Below are positions 1-11,700 of a stretch of 43,189 bases of DNA, one piece after another. The DNA lies in the NCBI GenBank assembly GCA_032718475.1, contig JAUCBJ010001859.1, forward strand, positions 1-43,189. Direction: 5' to 3'. This stretch comes from Nemertoderma westbladi (taxonomy: Eukaryota > Xenacoelomorpha > Nemertodermatida > Nemertodermatidae). Below the pieces are notes generated by a model, which was not told where the DNA came from, searched no databases, and saw only the letters and a program-made list of their open reading frames with translations. Both the position numbers and the translations under genes were made by a program. How positions within the stretch are numbered: the stretch's first letter is position 1; every line of letters starts with the position of its first letter.

Positions 1-430
1 TTTATAGGTGAAATTATTTTAAATTAAAACGCTAATAAATTATTCACATTTATTACTATATTTTATTACGATATTTTTCGTTTTAATTCGATATAATTTA
101 TTCATAAAGGCTTCATTGTCAGCAGTTTAATTAATATTGTTCATTGTTAGTTACATTGAGGTTGAAATTATGCGAAAGTGACTCATCATGAAAAAATTTA
201 TATCAAATTTATAACAAAAGCAACACGTTGTGGGTGTGGCTGATGTAGTTATTAGTCGGTTCAACAAATAGATAAATAATCCATCTTTAACGTAATCTTT
301 ACTGTAATAAAGATCTAAATTTATTATTTTATATCCATTTTAATCCCCTGGATTTATAATTAATCACACTCGCTCGGCAAATTTTATTTCGATATATAAT
401 AAATAGTTGTTAGAATATTTTGTTAAAAAG

Positions 431-523
431 TGGAAAAATTATCAAAGCATTACTTTATACCGGCAGTTCGATTCAGAATTGGAAAAATGATAAAAAATAT
501 TATTTTATACTGGCAGTTCGATA
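431..523. repeat. two-copy 49-bp tandem duplication
   Basis: The block starting tggaaaaatt at 431 recurs from 480, and both copies end in ggcagttcgat. The period is 49 bases, with several substitutions between copies. There is no sign of function. Confidence 0.6.
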
Positions 524-883
524 TAAATTTTGTATAAGTACCTACCTAAATTTAGTATCAGAACAGCGTAAAGCAATGAAGTTACATGAAGAAAAATGAC
601 TTAGATTATAACTTTACAACATCAGTAGAATATGTTAAGAGCTCACCCATTGGGTGCCCATCGACCAATCATTCCAAGTTTTAGAGGTTCACCCAGTAAA
701 AAAGTATGTGAGGGCTCACCCCACCCATAGTAACTGTTAATACGACCAATTAGGCGCCATTATGGCTGTGGCTTATGGAGCTCTGTCATTGTATATAGTC
801 AATCATGGGCGACCTTTACACAAAACTTTCCAATTAGCCTAAGCTGGGCTCAGCTAAAATCGCACCCAAATACCTCTATGAAA

Positions 884-955
884 GGAACCCCCTTCTATTC
901 ATCAGGCACCCAACGCTAGGTGACACTTGGGTGTCAACACAAAGACGGGGGTTCC
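884..955. repeat. nested inverted repeat
   Basis: The outer arms ggaaccccc (884-892) and gggggttcc (947-955) are exact reverse complements. Inside them cacccaa (907-913) pairs with ttgggtg (927-933). An alternative inner hairpin is tgacac-ttgg-gtgtca (921-936). This could be a remnant of a small foldback or MITE element; no target duplication was found. Confidence 0.45.
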
Positions 956-3223
956 TCTTATGCTCTATGAAGTTGGGTGTCACAATGGGCGTTCGTATAA
1001 TGAGTTCCCCATCTGCCCGCTATTATATGGTATGGCGCTACATACTTTATCACTGATGCTTTGTTGAAGTGAAGGCGGGGCAGCTACTCCAAGTATAGGT
1101 TAGATATCAGGCTAGGATAGGCTATGGATCTTAAATTTTTATGTGGGGATGTGCGGGTGATGGATACGCTCGCTGGATTATTGTGTCGTTAGATTAAGTC
1201 ATCGTTAAATACATTCACATGTTGTTCTATATGCCTTTTTATTATTCAAAGTTTATTCCTCTCTACACCAACATATTACCGTATCCCCTATTTCTCATGA
1301 ATTTCCAGCAATCTTTATTTTGAAGAACATTTTATTGTTCGGTTTCTATTAGCCTATGAAGTAGTGCAGCCATACAAGCGCAAATTTACTATGCATATGT
1401 TTAGATTGACGCAATGAACAACAATTTTTTGTGGTATTTGCCCAACCTGGGGGCACTTTGTCGTTTTATGAGATATTTTATTTGCGAAAACAATGCATTT
1501 TATATAGGCGTTGCCGCTTTGCAAGTTGTTTTTATGCGCGTTGAAAAATACTGAAAAATATCTATGGATAGGTGCGGTGTAGCATACACCATAGGAAACA
1601 GTTTTTGAGTGTTGTCTTCAAAATATGCGACCCTCATACAAAGATACACATACAAGATCAAAGAATGCTGCGTTTGCATTATTAACAAGCTGTATATATA
1701 TACCTTAGCACTTCTACAGCACTGCTAGAACTGGTATCTCGTAATGAATAATACCAAATAAATCTGTAATCTTTATGCTTTTTTCTCGCCTAAGATAATC
1801 ATGTCGAAAGCGCCAACCTAACACTGAAGTACCAATTGAACTTAACCTGATGTGCATGTTGTAGAGGGAGATTGGGGATTGTTGGGTGTGGCTGAGAATG
1901 TCTCTACATTGTTAAGAAATAATTCAATCTTCCCCATCACCTGAAGTGCGCTGTCATTTGATTGTTGTTACGCAGAGTAGTGAAATTCACAACAACTATA
2001 AGCTCAATTTATCTACTAATGTCAGCATGACGGTTATATTTTTTTGGATGTATCACCATTGATTCCGTTCCCCTTTTATTTATTATTGTGCACACGCACA
2101 AGTCACAAGCCATCGTGTGCACACTGCCTCAATTTGGGGAAAACACATCCAGTGTGTGGTAATTTTATGTTCATGGCATTGCACGCCCCATCATGGGGGT
2201 TATTTCACATAACATAACTATCTAGCTACAACATTATTGAAAGGATGTCTAATTATATCTGACATTTACCCATCAACGAAACCATGAATTAATTAGGTGA
2301 AGATGCTGAAAAACTTGAAAATGAGTTGGAGACATTGGGGAGGCATGGTCGCTAGTTCCCACGAGATCAAAATTCCTTTTAAGAAAAGGGAAGGTTGATT
2401 GGAGGTTTTATGTTGCATTTTATATTGTAATTTATCAAGTAGTATGTCTGACACATGAGGTGGATCGTATATCCATCACATTATATCAGTAAAAACGTGT
2501 CGATGTGCCACCCGTGGGCCACATACTGACATCGCACTTATGTAGAACGCGATGAAGAAGACGGAGTCATTCTAGAAGCCCTTCGAATATTAATGAGAGA
2601 TTATATGACAGTACATTATGACACAAAATATTAGGAGTTAGCAAGGCGTCATGCGTTGCTTCTTTGTGAGATCGGATCAGTTCATGGTACAGAGTGTGAT
2701 GCACGATTCATCAATTGTGTTCGTCTCTATGTGAATGACATGCATACTTCTTACTGTCGCATCGTAGAGATTGCCGATGTGTTGTGGATTGTTATAACTT
2801 GGATTATGTTAATTTTCTGGGGATTCGCGAAATTTTATTCTGAATCTTGGAGATACGAGATTATGCGGTGGGCTCACAAAGAGGAGAAAATTAAAACCTC
2901 AAGGTCATTCCTTGATCTTCGCTCTTATGGGTGATCTGGAGTGCTTTGCTATATAGCGAAGGGTACAAGTGGAACCCTTCGCTTCCCTTACTGGTTTATC
3001 CCAACAAACGCTACTAATTTAATCTCATTGCTTATACATTCATGACGACTGGTTATCTCCAATGATAGGGCAATTCTACTACAACTATTCTACTATAACA
3101 AATTCTGCACATATGTTATGATTAGCTCCTCAGTTGGAAGAATTCGATTTCTCCGGATTAGTTCTGATTGCATGATTTCAAATCGCTAGATCTTAAAACA
3201 TTTTTCCGTAATGCCCTATGATA

Positions 3224-4708
3224 ACTACTAGGATCGGCATGCTGCATTGCAGCTGCATTTTTAAGAATGCTGTGCCGGCTTGTCAACAAAATTGCACCGC
3301 CACAACTCCCTATCACCCATGACATTTGCTAGATCATCCGCATCTTTAAGACCAGTGTCCTTTAAGATGCGTCTCAAGAAAGTCATGGGCTGTCCACCAT
3401 GCTTATTCACTCCATGAGGCTGCCAAAGTACAAGATTATGCACTGGCTGGTCCTCACGGCGAAAGCAATGTCCTGCAAAGCGGAGGCGATTTTGTTCTAG
3501 TGTCAAGCTTGGGGGAACCAATGAGACACCTCCAATGTTATATAGTGTCTGGTTGGAGATGTGTGCATTGTACTTGACACAATGAACCCGGCGTAGCATT
3601 CTTGTGAATGTGCCATCCAGAGATTTGGTGTCCTCAGCAGTTAGAGCCCAGCATGGACTCCCGTAGAGGAGTACTGGAACTACTGCTGCTCTAAATAATC
3701 GGACCTTAAGTTTCCGATTAATTCTCGGTGACTTCCAAATCCTGGAAAGCCTATTCAAGGCTGCCCATGCCTTTCCCTTACGTATTCGAAGGTCCTCACC
3801 TGACTTCCGGATCCATGATCCCAGGTAACAGAAGTCGTCGACATGCTCAAGCATACCATCCTTTGAGCTTATGCTCATCCGATCAGAGACTTGCTGAGGA
3901 CTTTCAAAGTTAACTGTCAGAATTTTGGTCTTTCTGGAGTTAATAAAAAGACCAACACTAGAAGCAGCATGTTCTAATGAGCTGAGGAGCCGTTGGGCTC
4001 CCTCTAATGATTCTGAGAGTACTCCTAAGTCATCAGCAAAGTCTAGATCAGTTAGGTACTTGGCAGGATTTCCTCGACTTCTGGAGCCAGTAGGTGGAGT
4101 TATCATCACCCCATCATCATTATGATGATCTAAGGACATGCGTAGAACATAGTCAACCACAATAATGAATAAGAATGGTGCAAGTGTGTCTCCTTGGAGG
4201 ACGCCCCATAACACTTCGAATGGTTCTGTGTCACCGTCAACAGTAGACACAAATGTTGTCGAACCATCGTATACTGATCTGATTGCTGCAATAATTTCAT
4301 CAGGAATCCCATATAATGAAAGTATGCTGAACATACGTGAGCGAGAGACTGAATCAAAGGCCTTGAAGAAGTCAACAAAGATAACAGCCAGATGCCTGTC
4401 TTTCTTTTTTGATAATTCTTCAATTATCCTTCTAAGTGCCAAAATGGGCTCCATGGTCCCACGACCTTTACGGAACCCATTCTGATTTCCACGGAGCAGT
4501 CTCTCAATGGGATCCCTGATGCGATTTAATAGAATCCTATTGTATAGCTTTGCAGCAATTGAGATCAATGAGATTCCCCGAAAAGAACCATAGAGTGTTA
4601 GGTTGCCCTTCTTGGGAACTGGCACCAACTTATTTGTTTTCATTTCTTGTGGGACTCTTGTTGTACGGTACATGTCTACTATGATGGGATAGATGAGCTT
4701 TAAACACT
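3224..4708 (-). mobile_element. 5'-truncated non-LTR retrotransposon (same family as 8728-12480)
   Basis: This minus-strand copy matches the full-length element at 8728-12480 from that element's position near 11000 to its 3' end. Homology stops at 4708 in the middle of the reverse-transcriptase region, the usual result of incomplete target-primed reverse transcription. The 3' end (3224) coincides with the other copy's end, in the tag-rich motif cctagtagt, and there is no poly-A tail. Flanking sequence shows only a weak possible duplication (ctatg on both sides). It sits about 4 kb from the full-length copy in opposite orientation. Confidence 0.93.
3261..4673 (-). pseudogene. reverse transcriptase C-terminal fragment of truncated LINE
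   Basis: This is an open frame of 470 codons covering the RT fingers/palm, thumb and C-terminal part, but lacking the endonuclease and N-terminal region, so it cannot support autonomous transposition. Visible RT motifs are NGFRKGRG, VDFFKAFD (catalytic Asp), LQGDTLAP and FADD (catalytic Asp pair). The translation is identical over its whole length to the C-terminal 470 residues of the full-length copy, although the DNA differs at 11 or more sites. The Met at the start is an internal residue of the full protein, not a genuine start. Confidence 0.9.
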
Positions 4709-5931
4709 GCTATGGATGACAACCGATAAATGAGAACCCTATCATTATCATTATACACAAAGGAATTCTTACTCTACTCCTCAAATATACACGCCCAAGT
4801 AAGCAGCACAAGCGCTAAACAATTGATTAGTATTTTTTTATACATATGCTGCCCTGATTCGATTTTATGTTTCATTGAAAATTTGCTGAAAGGAAACAAC
4901 AGAGTAAGTCGTGGAATGAGAGCTGGCCCAATTTTCGGTCAATGATTCCTCAACAAAAGATGAGTTGCGATATGCATGCATTAATATTTATACTTATACT
5001 GATCCACCCACTAATATAGTGCATATCAAAAGATGAATGTTGGCACACAAAGGAAGGAAATATTCAAAGAGGAAATATTCTCGATGATGGTTAGAAATGC
5101 AATACAGCGAACACAATATTGAGTCAGTTAATAAAGTATGGGACAGGTGAGAGAACCACCAAGCAATCTTGTAGTTAATCCGAGGGAGAGTACGTGCGGA
5201 TTTCTTTTAAGCCTTTCGGTATTTGGTCCACCTGGGCATGATGTTAAAAACTGAAGGTGGTTAGGCGATTTAAATGAAACTCACAGGAGTGTGTTAGTCA
5301 CCTACTCACATAAATGATGCGGGACGCACAACCCAAGTATGTAAGAAATGCTGCGTAACATTGCAGGCAGGTGGGATTACATAGGACAACCCTGGTGCAT
5401 CACCCATGAACGTTAATTCGTTTCACCTCCTATGGGAGCCCAGAGGAAGTACTAGGTAACTACTGACAATCACTAGTCCCCATGTCGATCTCATTTCTGT
5501 GTCTCTCCCCTAACCCCTCACCGAGTTCCCAATTAGGTGAGACAGACTGGTTGGCACCATACCAAGATGTTTGGGTTGCCCACCGGTCGGGGGTGAGGGA
5601 AGTCGGTAGTAAATTTTATGAGAGAAACCGAAAACACATCCAAACTGTGATAAAATAATTTTTATTTAGGACATAAATACTTTCTGGGTGACTGGGACGT
5701 CGAATTACGCCAATGCTTTTGAGTAATGAATGAGGGATCTCATTTTAAACTCAAGGTTATAAAATATTAGCTAATGGGAATCGTTTAAACCAAACGACCG
5801 TTGTGATAAAGAATTACCACATTGAATCAATTATTAACACAAGTAGAAGTAGTTCGATAAAGATGAAAATTGTGTACCAGTTGTACTGTATAAGATAAGC
5901 TGCTGTATCCGTCCAATAGTATCCATTGTAA
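4709..5931. other. intergenic, no gene recognised
   Basis: Unremarkable AT-rich sequence. Short open frames (for example 4730-4945) show no recognisable domain. A slightly more GC-rich patch near 5440-5620 holds several gtgagg/cctcac-like words but no clean inverted repeat. Confidence 0.5.
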
Positions 5932-6059
5932 ATGAACACGTTCGTGGGGCTTCGCGCAGCACGCGAACTTGAGCAAGTTCGAAACAAGTTCGATTTGATC
6001 TGGAGCCCAGAGTTCGAGAGGTATTTGCACGTAACTTTCAAAAATATTGGAAATTTTTC

Positions 6060-6256
6060 TCTAGTATGCCCATACAAAATTTGGTTGAAAATGGTTAAAA
6101 TTTACAAAAGTTGTTTACGAATGAATTTTTCATTGCAGACGGACAGACAGAAGGACAGACAGACGGACAGACAGACGGACATGACTTTTTGCCCTATTTA
6201 CTAATCATAATTGTGCGCAAAGGCTCGCCCTGACTGCGTGGCTCGCCCCACATGTT
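6060..6256 (-). repeat. dispersed (GACA)n/(GTCT)n-bearing repeat, copy 1
   Basis: Read on the minus strand, this segment runs gtggggcgagccacg, then cacaattat, then atagggca, then a run of gtctgtctgtccgtctg, then an A/T-rich tail with aaaaattca and aactttt. The same ordered words occur on the plus strand at 20674-20870, so this is a dispersed family rather than a chance microsatellite. The tetranucleotide-like tract itself is 6139-6182. The transposon class is not evident. Confidence 0.7.
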
Positions 6257-6260
6257 ATAC

Positions 6261-6927
6261 ATGCGAGGGGATGGAAAAAAAGAGTCGAATATACTGTAAT
6301 TTCAAATTGGAAAAGTTAGTTGCGGGATAAAATTTATTGAAACGGATAATTTCCATTCAATTAACTAATAAAAAATTAATATTTGGTATCAATAACAGGG
6401 TTAACTATATTTTTAACATAAATTTACAAATTGGCTAGGTAACTAGGATATGGGCTTGTGACAGATTGCTTTTTAATTATGTGAATTTTGAAAACGCAGT
6501 TCTACTTGAGTCATTAATCACCCAACTTACTATAGGCAAATAGAAAGATTATCACGTCCGTGTAGGAACTCCCTTATAACTCCCTAATTACCAGTTGAGA
6601 AACATTGTGACATTGAAATGGCCCGTAAAGATGTACTCAGAACGTCCTTCAATTAGATGCGGCTTCATGATGTTGCGATGAGGGACTCAGGAAGGAACCA
6701 CGCAGTTCATCGTCTCCTGACAATCGCCGCCGATTATCGGATACACAAACCAGTAACCACACCCCCGCCCTGAGACCCCTCGTTAGTACTGCTATCCCGT
6801 AGGCCTAACCGGAACACAGTAAGCTGTTGTCGCGTTCTCCCGTCCAAAAACATCATGTAAAAATAAACTAATCGTAACTCTCTAGCTTTACAAGGAATAC
6901 CAGGTTCTGAAGACAGGGTCAGGGGAA
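6261..6927. other. intergenic, no gene recognised
   Basis: AT-rich up to about 6540, then moderately GC-rich around 6600-6830. No coding frame or repeat was recognised. Confidence 0.45.
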
Positions 6928-7170
6928 GGGGGGGGGGGGGGGGATTTAATCTCGGCGAATTAATATCTCAACTCGGCAAATTAACAATGTTCATTATCAA
7001 TTAACGTAATACAGCCGGTTACAGTGGCACTTTATTCTAACCACAAAATAAAAAACAAAAGTTAATAGCAAAGATTACAGTTTTATTTTCATTATCAATA
7101 TTCAGTCAGATGTTATTAGCGTTGATTTTCCTCTCGAGATGAATGATTTTAGATTGCGTCGAATCCCCCC
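6928..7170. mobile_element. MITE-like element with homopolymer G/C ends, copy 1
   Basis: It begins with 16 G (6928-6943) followed by atttaatctcgg and ends with gattgcgtcgaatcccccc, so the ends are loose inverted repeats. Its interior matches the reverse complement of 35673-35909 throughout, including ggcgaattaatatc, a gttacagtggcac/gttacaatggcac block, ttattctaacca and ttacagttttattttc. Two full-length copies with matching ends define a family about 240 bp long. It has no coding capacity, and its target duplication is unclear. Confidence 0.65.
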
Positions 7171-7267
7171 ACCTCACATATCCGGTAATATTCACTAAAA
7201 TTTCACGCCAATGAATGGGAAAGTTCAATTATCATATATATTATTTAAAGAAAGATAATATTAAAGA

Positions 7268-8646
7268 CTCGTCAATTGGAACAAAAACCACAATACAATG
7301 ATTGAGTCAGTGCTTACTAGCACTCATTGCCCTCCCGTCAATATGAATAAAAACCACTGCACAATGATTGAGTCAGTCAGTGCTTACTAGCACTCATTGC
7401 CCTCCCGTCAATATGAACAAAACCCACTGCACAATGATTGAGTCAGTACTTACTAGCACTCATTGCCCTCCCGTCAATATGAACAAAACCCACTGCACAA
7501 TGATTGAGTCAGTCAGTGCTTACTAGCACTCATTGCCCTCCCGTCAATATGAACAAAACCCACTGCACAATGATTGAATCATTGCTTACTAGCACTCATT
7601 GCCCTCCCGTCAATATGAACAAAAACCACTGCACTACAATGATTGAGTCAGTGCTTACTAGCACTCATTGCCCTCCCGTCAATATGAACAAAAACCACTG
7701 CACTACAATGATTGAGTCAGTGCTTACTAGCACTCATTGCCCTCCCGTCAATATGAACAAAAACCACTGCACAATGATTGAGTCAGTGCTTACTAGCACT
7801 CATTTCCCTCCCGTCAATATGAACAAAAACCACTGCACTACAATGATTGAGTCAGTGCTTACTAGCACTCATTGCCCTCCCGTCAATATGAACAAAAACC
7901 ACTGCACTACAATGATTGAGATCAGTGCTTACTAGCACTCATTGCCCTCCCGTCAATATGAACAAAAACCACTGCACAATGATTGAGTCAGTGCTTACTA
8001 GCACTCATTTCCCTCCCGTCAATATGAACAAAAACCACTGCACTACAATGATTGAGTCAGTGCTTACTAGCACTCATTGCCCTCCCGTCAATATGAACAA
8101 AAACCACTGCACAATGATTGAGTCAGTGCTTACTAGCACTCATTTCCCTCCCGTCAATATGAACAAAAACCACTGCACTACAATGATTGAGTCAGTCAGT
8201 GCTTACTAGCACTCATTGCCCTCCCGTCAATATGAACAAAAACCACTGCACAATGATTGAGTCAGTGCTTACTAGCACTCATTTCCCTCCCGTCAATATG
8301 AACAAAAACCACTGCACTACAATGATTGAGTCAGTCAGTGCTTACTAGCACTCATTGCCCTCCCGTCAATATGAACAAAACCCACTGCACAATGATTGAG
8401 TCAGTCAGTGCTTACTAGCACTCATTGCCCTCCCGTCAATATGAACAAAACCCACTGCACAATGATTGAATCAGTGCTTACTAGCACTCATTGCCCTCCC
8501 GTCAATATGAACAAAAACCACTGCACAATGATTGAGTCAGTGCTTACTAGCACTCATTTCCCTCCCGTCAATATGAACAAAAACCACTGCACTACAATGA
8601 TTGAGTCAGTCAGTGCTTACTAGCACTCATTGCCCTCCCGTCAATA
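7268..8646. repeat. 66-73 bp minisatellite, about 20 units
   Basis: The core unit runs cagtgcttactagcactcat, then tgccctcccgtcaatatgaa, then caaaaaccactgcacaatga, then ttgagt (66 bases). Length variants come from an extra tac after ctgcac (69) and an extra cagt (70-73). A G/T variant (cattgccc or cattgccc changed to catttccc) alternates in the right half, giving a higher-order pattern. Each unit holds a small hairpin, gtgct-tact-agcac. Open frames of up to 143 codons arise because 66 and 69 are multiples of three; I do not regard them as genes. Confidence 0.95.
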
Positions 8647-8685
8647 TAAGTATGCTTAATGCTCGACTCGACTCATCATTATATT

Positions 8686-8727
8686 ATATCATACTTATAT
8701 CATACTTATATCATATATTATATTATA
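8686..8727. repeat. short AT-rich tandem repeat (11 bp)
   Basis: The word atatcatactt repeats at 8686 and 8697, with a partial third copy, followed by tatattatattata. This AT-rich stretch is the target site of the full-length retrotransposon that starts at 8728. Confidence 0.7.
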
Positions 8728-11700
8728 CTAGGTCAGGTCAGGTATTCTAGGTCATTGATCAAGAAAACTTGCCACCTCCATGCAGCATAAAGGAGGTGCC
8801 ACCTGTAGCTGCATAGACCCTCTTACTAGGGCAAATCTGGTCCTGTAACTAGGACCCCCTTCGTTCTGGGATAAGGACGCCCTTGGTCCTGGATTAAGGA
8901 CCCATATACTTGGCTGCAGGGGTATATGGCCTGACCAGGCAGATGGTGATCTACCAATGGCTGGTTAGGAGTAGAGTGTTCTCATGTCCACTCTGAGGGC
9001 ACTTCACTGCGACCTGCACCTGGCAGCAAGGGTACAGGGCATGACCCAGCAGATGAGCTGCAACAGCCAATGGTGGGTCATGTACGCCAGAGTAGATATG
9101 GGTGATGGGCCTCATATCTGACTCCATTGCGACACCCACCCTGTGGAATGGCAAACCAGGGTGTGGTATTTGCCCCGAGAGCTGACTCGGCAAAAAAGCA
9201 CCCCCCAACCCCCACTATGGATTACATTAGCAATGCGGAGGTCCGGCCACTAGAGGCCAGTGGAATTACCGGACACAATCGGCCTCACAGGCGTCAGTTA
9301 ACTCCTGACCGGCTGCCTGTCTCACCCCCTACTGGAGAGAGAGCAGCCAACAATTCTTTGAGTCCCTTTCCTGATGACCTTTCTGGCCCAAACCCTGGGT
9401 CACCAGGGAGGCCAGATTGTGATGGGGAGAGGGATTCTGGAGTTGGAGGCTACTCTCATGTTCCACCCCGACCAACAAAGCCATTGGTGAATCTGAGGCA
9501 AGTCACTAGACTAGCCTCAGTAAACACCCTAACACTCGGGTCCCCAATGCGACAAGGTGAGCTGACTGCCTTGGCAGATAAGCTTTCTCTTAGCGCAGTG
9601 GGTGTTCAAGAGCACCGAATGCAGACTGGACAGACTGATGAGGTTCTGATTAAGGACATGGGGGGCGGTTGGCGACTCGCCCTCGCGTCAGCAGATGATA
9701 GTGGCAATGGTGGAATTGGTCTATTGATGAATCCAACTGCACATGCAGCATTGGACAAAATAGACCAAATCTCTAACCGCATCATCCGTTGCCACTTCTC
9801 ATGTTCTGGAAGACTGGCTAAGAAGTTTCCTAAGGTGGTTCTGATTGTGTGCTACTCTCCAACTAGTGTTGCCCCTGTAGAGGAGGTGGAAAATTTCTAC
9901 CACAATCTACAAGCAGCAACTGATGGAGTGGATCAGCATGCATTCTTAACATTCCTGGGAGACTTTAATGCAAGTCTGCATCAATCACCTACATCGCCCT
10001 GGGTCTATAGCAATAGTGTTAACCGAAATTCTGTCCATCTTCAGGATTTTATCTCTGGAAATGGATTGTTTTCGGCTGGAACCCAGTTCAAGAAGCGAAC
10101 TGGAAAGCTATGGACTCATAGTGGACCCAGTGGTCACAAGTCCCAGATAGACCATATTCTGTTTCGTAGGAAATACAGGAGCTCTATACAAGACTGTAAT
10201 GCATTTACACTTCGACCCTTCTCCAGTGATCACCGCCTTATTGTGGCCAAGGTAAGACTTAGTCTGCGTGCTAGCAGAACAACGAAATCTGCCTTGCCAC
10301 GGCATGACTGGTCCTCTCTGTTGCAACAGCCAAGTGTGAGATCCAGCTTCACACTACAGCTGAGCAACAGGTATGAGGCTCTTGCCTCTGAGGCGGCAGA
10401 TCACTGTGAGGGCTATACTGCCTTTACAGAAGCAGTTAAGTTAGCAGCTGCAGAAACAGTTCCTGTATACCCTCGAAACAGGAAAAGGGCCCCCTGGACT
10501 GACAACAAAATTCAGAAGTGCCGAAATGACCTTCATAAGGCGCAGAAAGAGTCCCGACTCAAACAGACTACAGCGGCCAAGAATGCAGTTAAAGCTGCAT
10601 CTAGGTCCCTGAACAGGCAGTACTCTGTTAATCTACAGGAGCTAATAAACCAACAGGTTGATGCCATCAATGATGCTGACGACAGCAGGCAATCATCCCA
10701 GGCATGGAAATCGATCAATCTGCTTACTGGGCGGAAAAGCCAACCAACCACCAAGGTTAAGGCTGAATCACCAGCCGATCGCCTCAATGGTTGGAAAGCC
10801 CACTTTGAAAAGCTCCTCAATAATGACAGGGTATTGCCTGATAACTTTATAGAAGTAAAAGTGTCTGAGTCTGTACTCCCAGATATTCCCATTGGCGATA
10901 TCTCCTTTGCAGAAGTGAAGGCTGCTGCAAAGAGCATTAAGACCAATCGTGCCAGTGGAGTAGATGGTGTTCCCCCTGAGGTCTTTAAAATACCTGAGTG
11001 TTTAAAGCTCATCTATCCCATCATAGTAGACATGTACCGTACAACAAGAGTCCCACAAGAAATGAAAACAAATAAGTTGGTGCCAGTTCCCAAGAAGGGC
11101 AACCTAACACTCTATGGTTCTTTTCGGGGAATCTCATTGATCTCGATTGCTGCAAAACTATACAATAGAATTCTATTAAATCGCATCAGGGATCCCATTG
11201 AGAGACTGCTACGTGGAAATCAGAATGGGTTCCGTAAAGGTCGTGGGACCATGGAGCCCATTTTGGCACTTAGAAGGATAATTGAAGAGTTATCAAAAAA
11301 GAAAGACAGGCATCTGGCTGTTATCTTTGTTGACTTCTTCAAGGCCTTTGATTCAGTCTCTCGCTCACGTATGTTCAGCATACTTTCATTATATGGGATT
11401 CCTGATGAAATTATTGCAGCAATCAGATCAGTATACGATGGTTCGACAACATTTGTGTCTACTGTTGACGGTGACACAGAACCATTTGAAGTGTTATGGG
11501 GCGTCCTCCAAGGAGACACACTTGCACCATTCTTGTTCATTATTGTGGTTGACTATGTTCTACGCATGTCCTTAGATCATCATAATGATGATGGGGTGAT
11601 GATAACTCCACCTACTGGCTCCAGAAGTCGAGGAAATCCTGCCAAGTACCTAACTGATCTAGACTTTGCTGATGACTTAGGAGTACTCTCAGAATCATTA

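Larger units (their letters stand above)
1..3223. other. AT-rich intergenic DNA, no gene recognised
   Basis: No reading frame here resembles a known family. The longest, 2656-2934 on the plus strand (92 codons), has one hydrophobic stretch near its middle, but I see no homologue, splice context or codon signal, so it is not called. Local structure is limited to a two-copy tandem duplication (431-523), a nested inverted repeat (884-955), and a short inverted repeat of gtgcacacg/cgtgtgcac near 2088-2122. Confidence 0.6.

Noticed and set aside
2656-2934. 92-codon plus-strand ORF with a hydrophobic stretch
   Set aside because: No family resemblance, splice context or compositional signal; the length is expected by chance.
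7504-8623. Repetitive ORFs of 75-143 codons
   Set aside because: The unit length is a multiple of three, and the ORFs break wherever the 4-base insertion occurs; no evidence of a protein.
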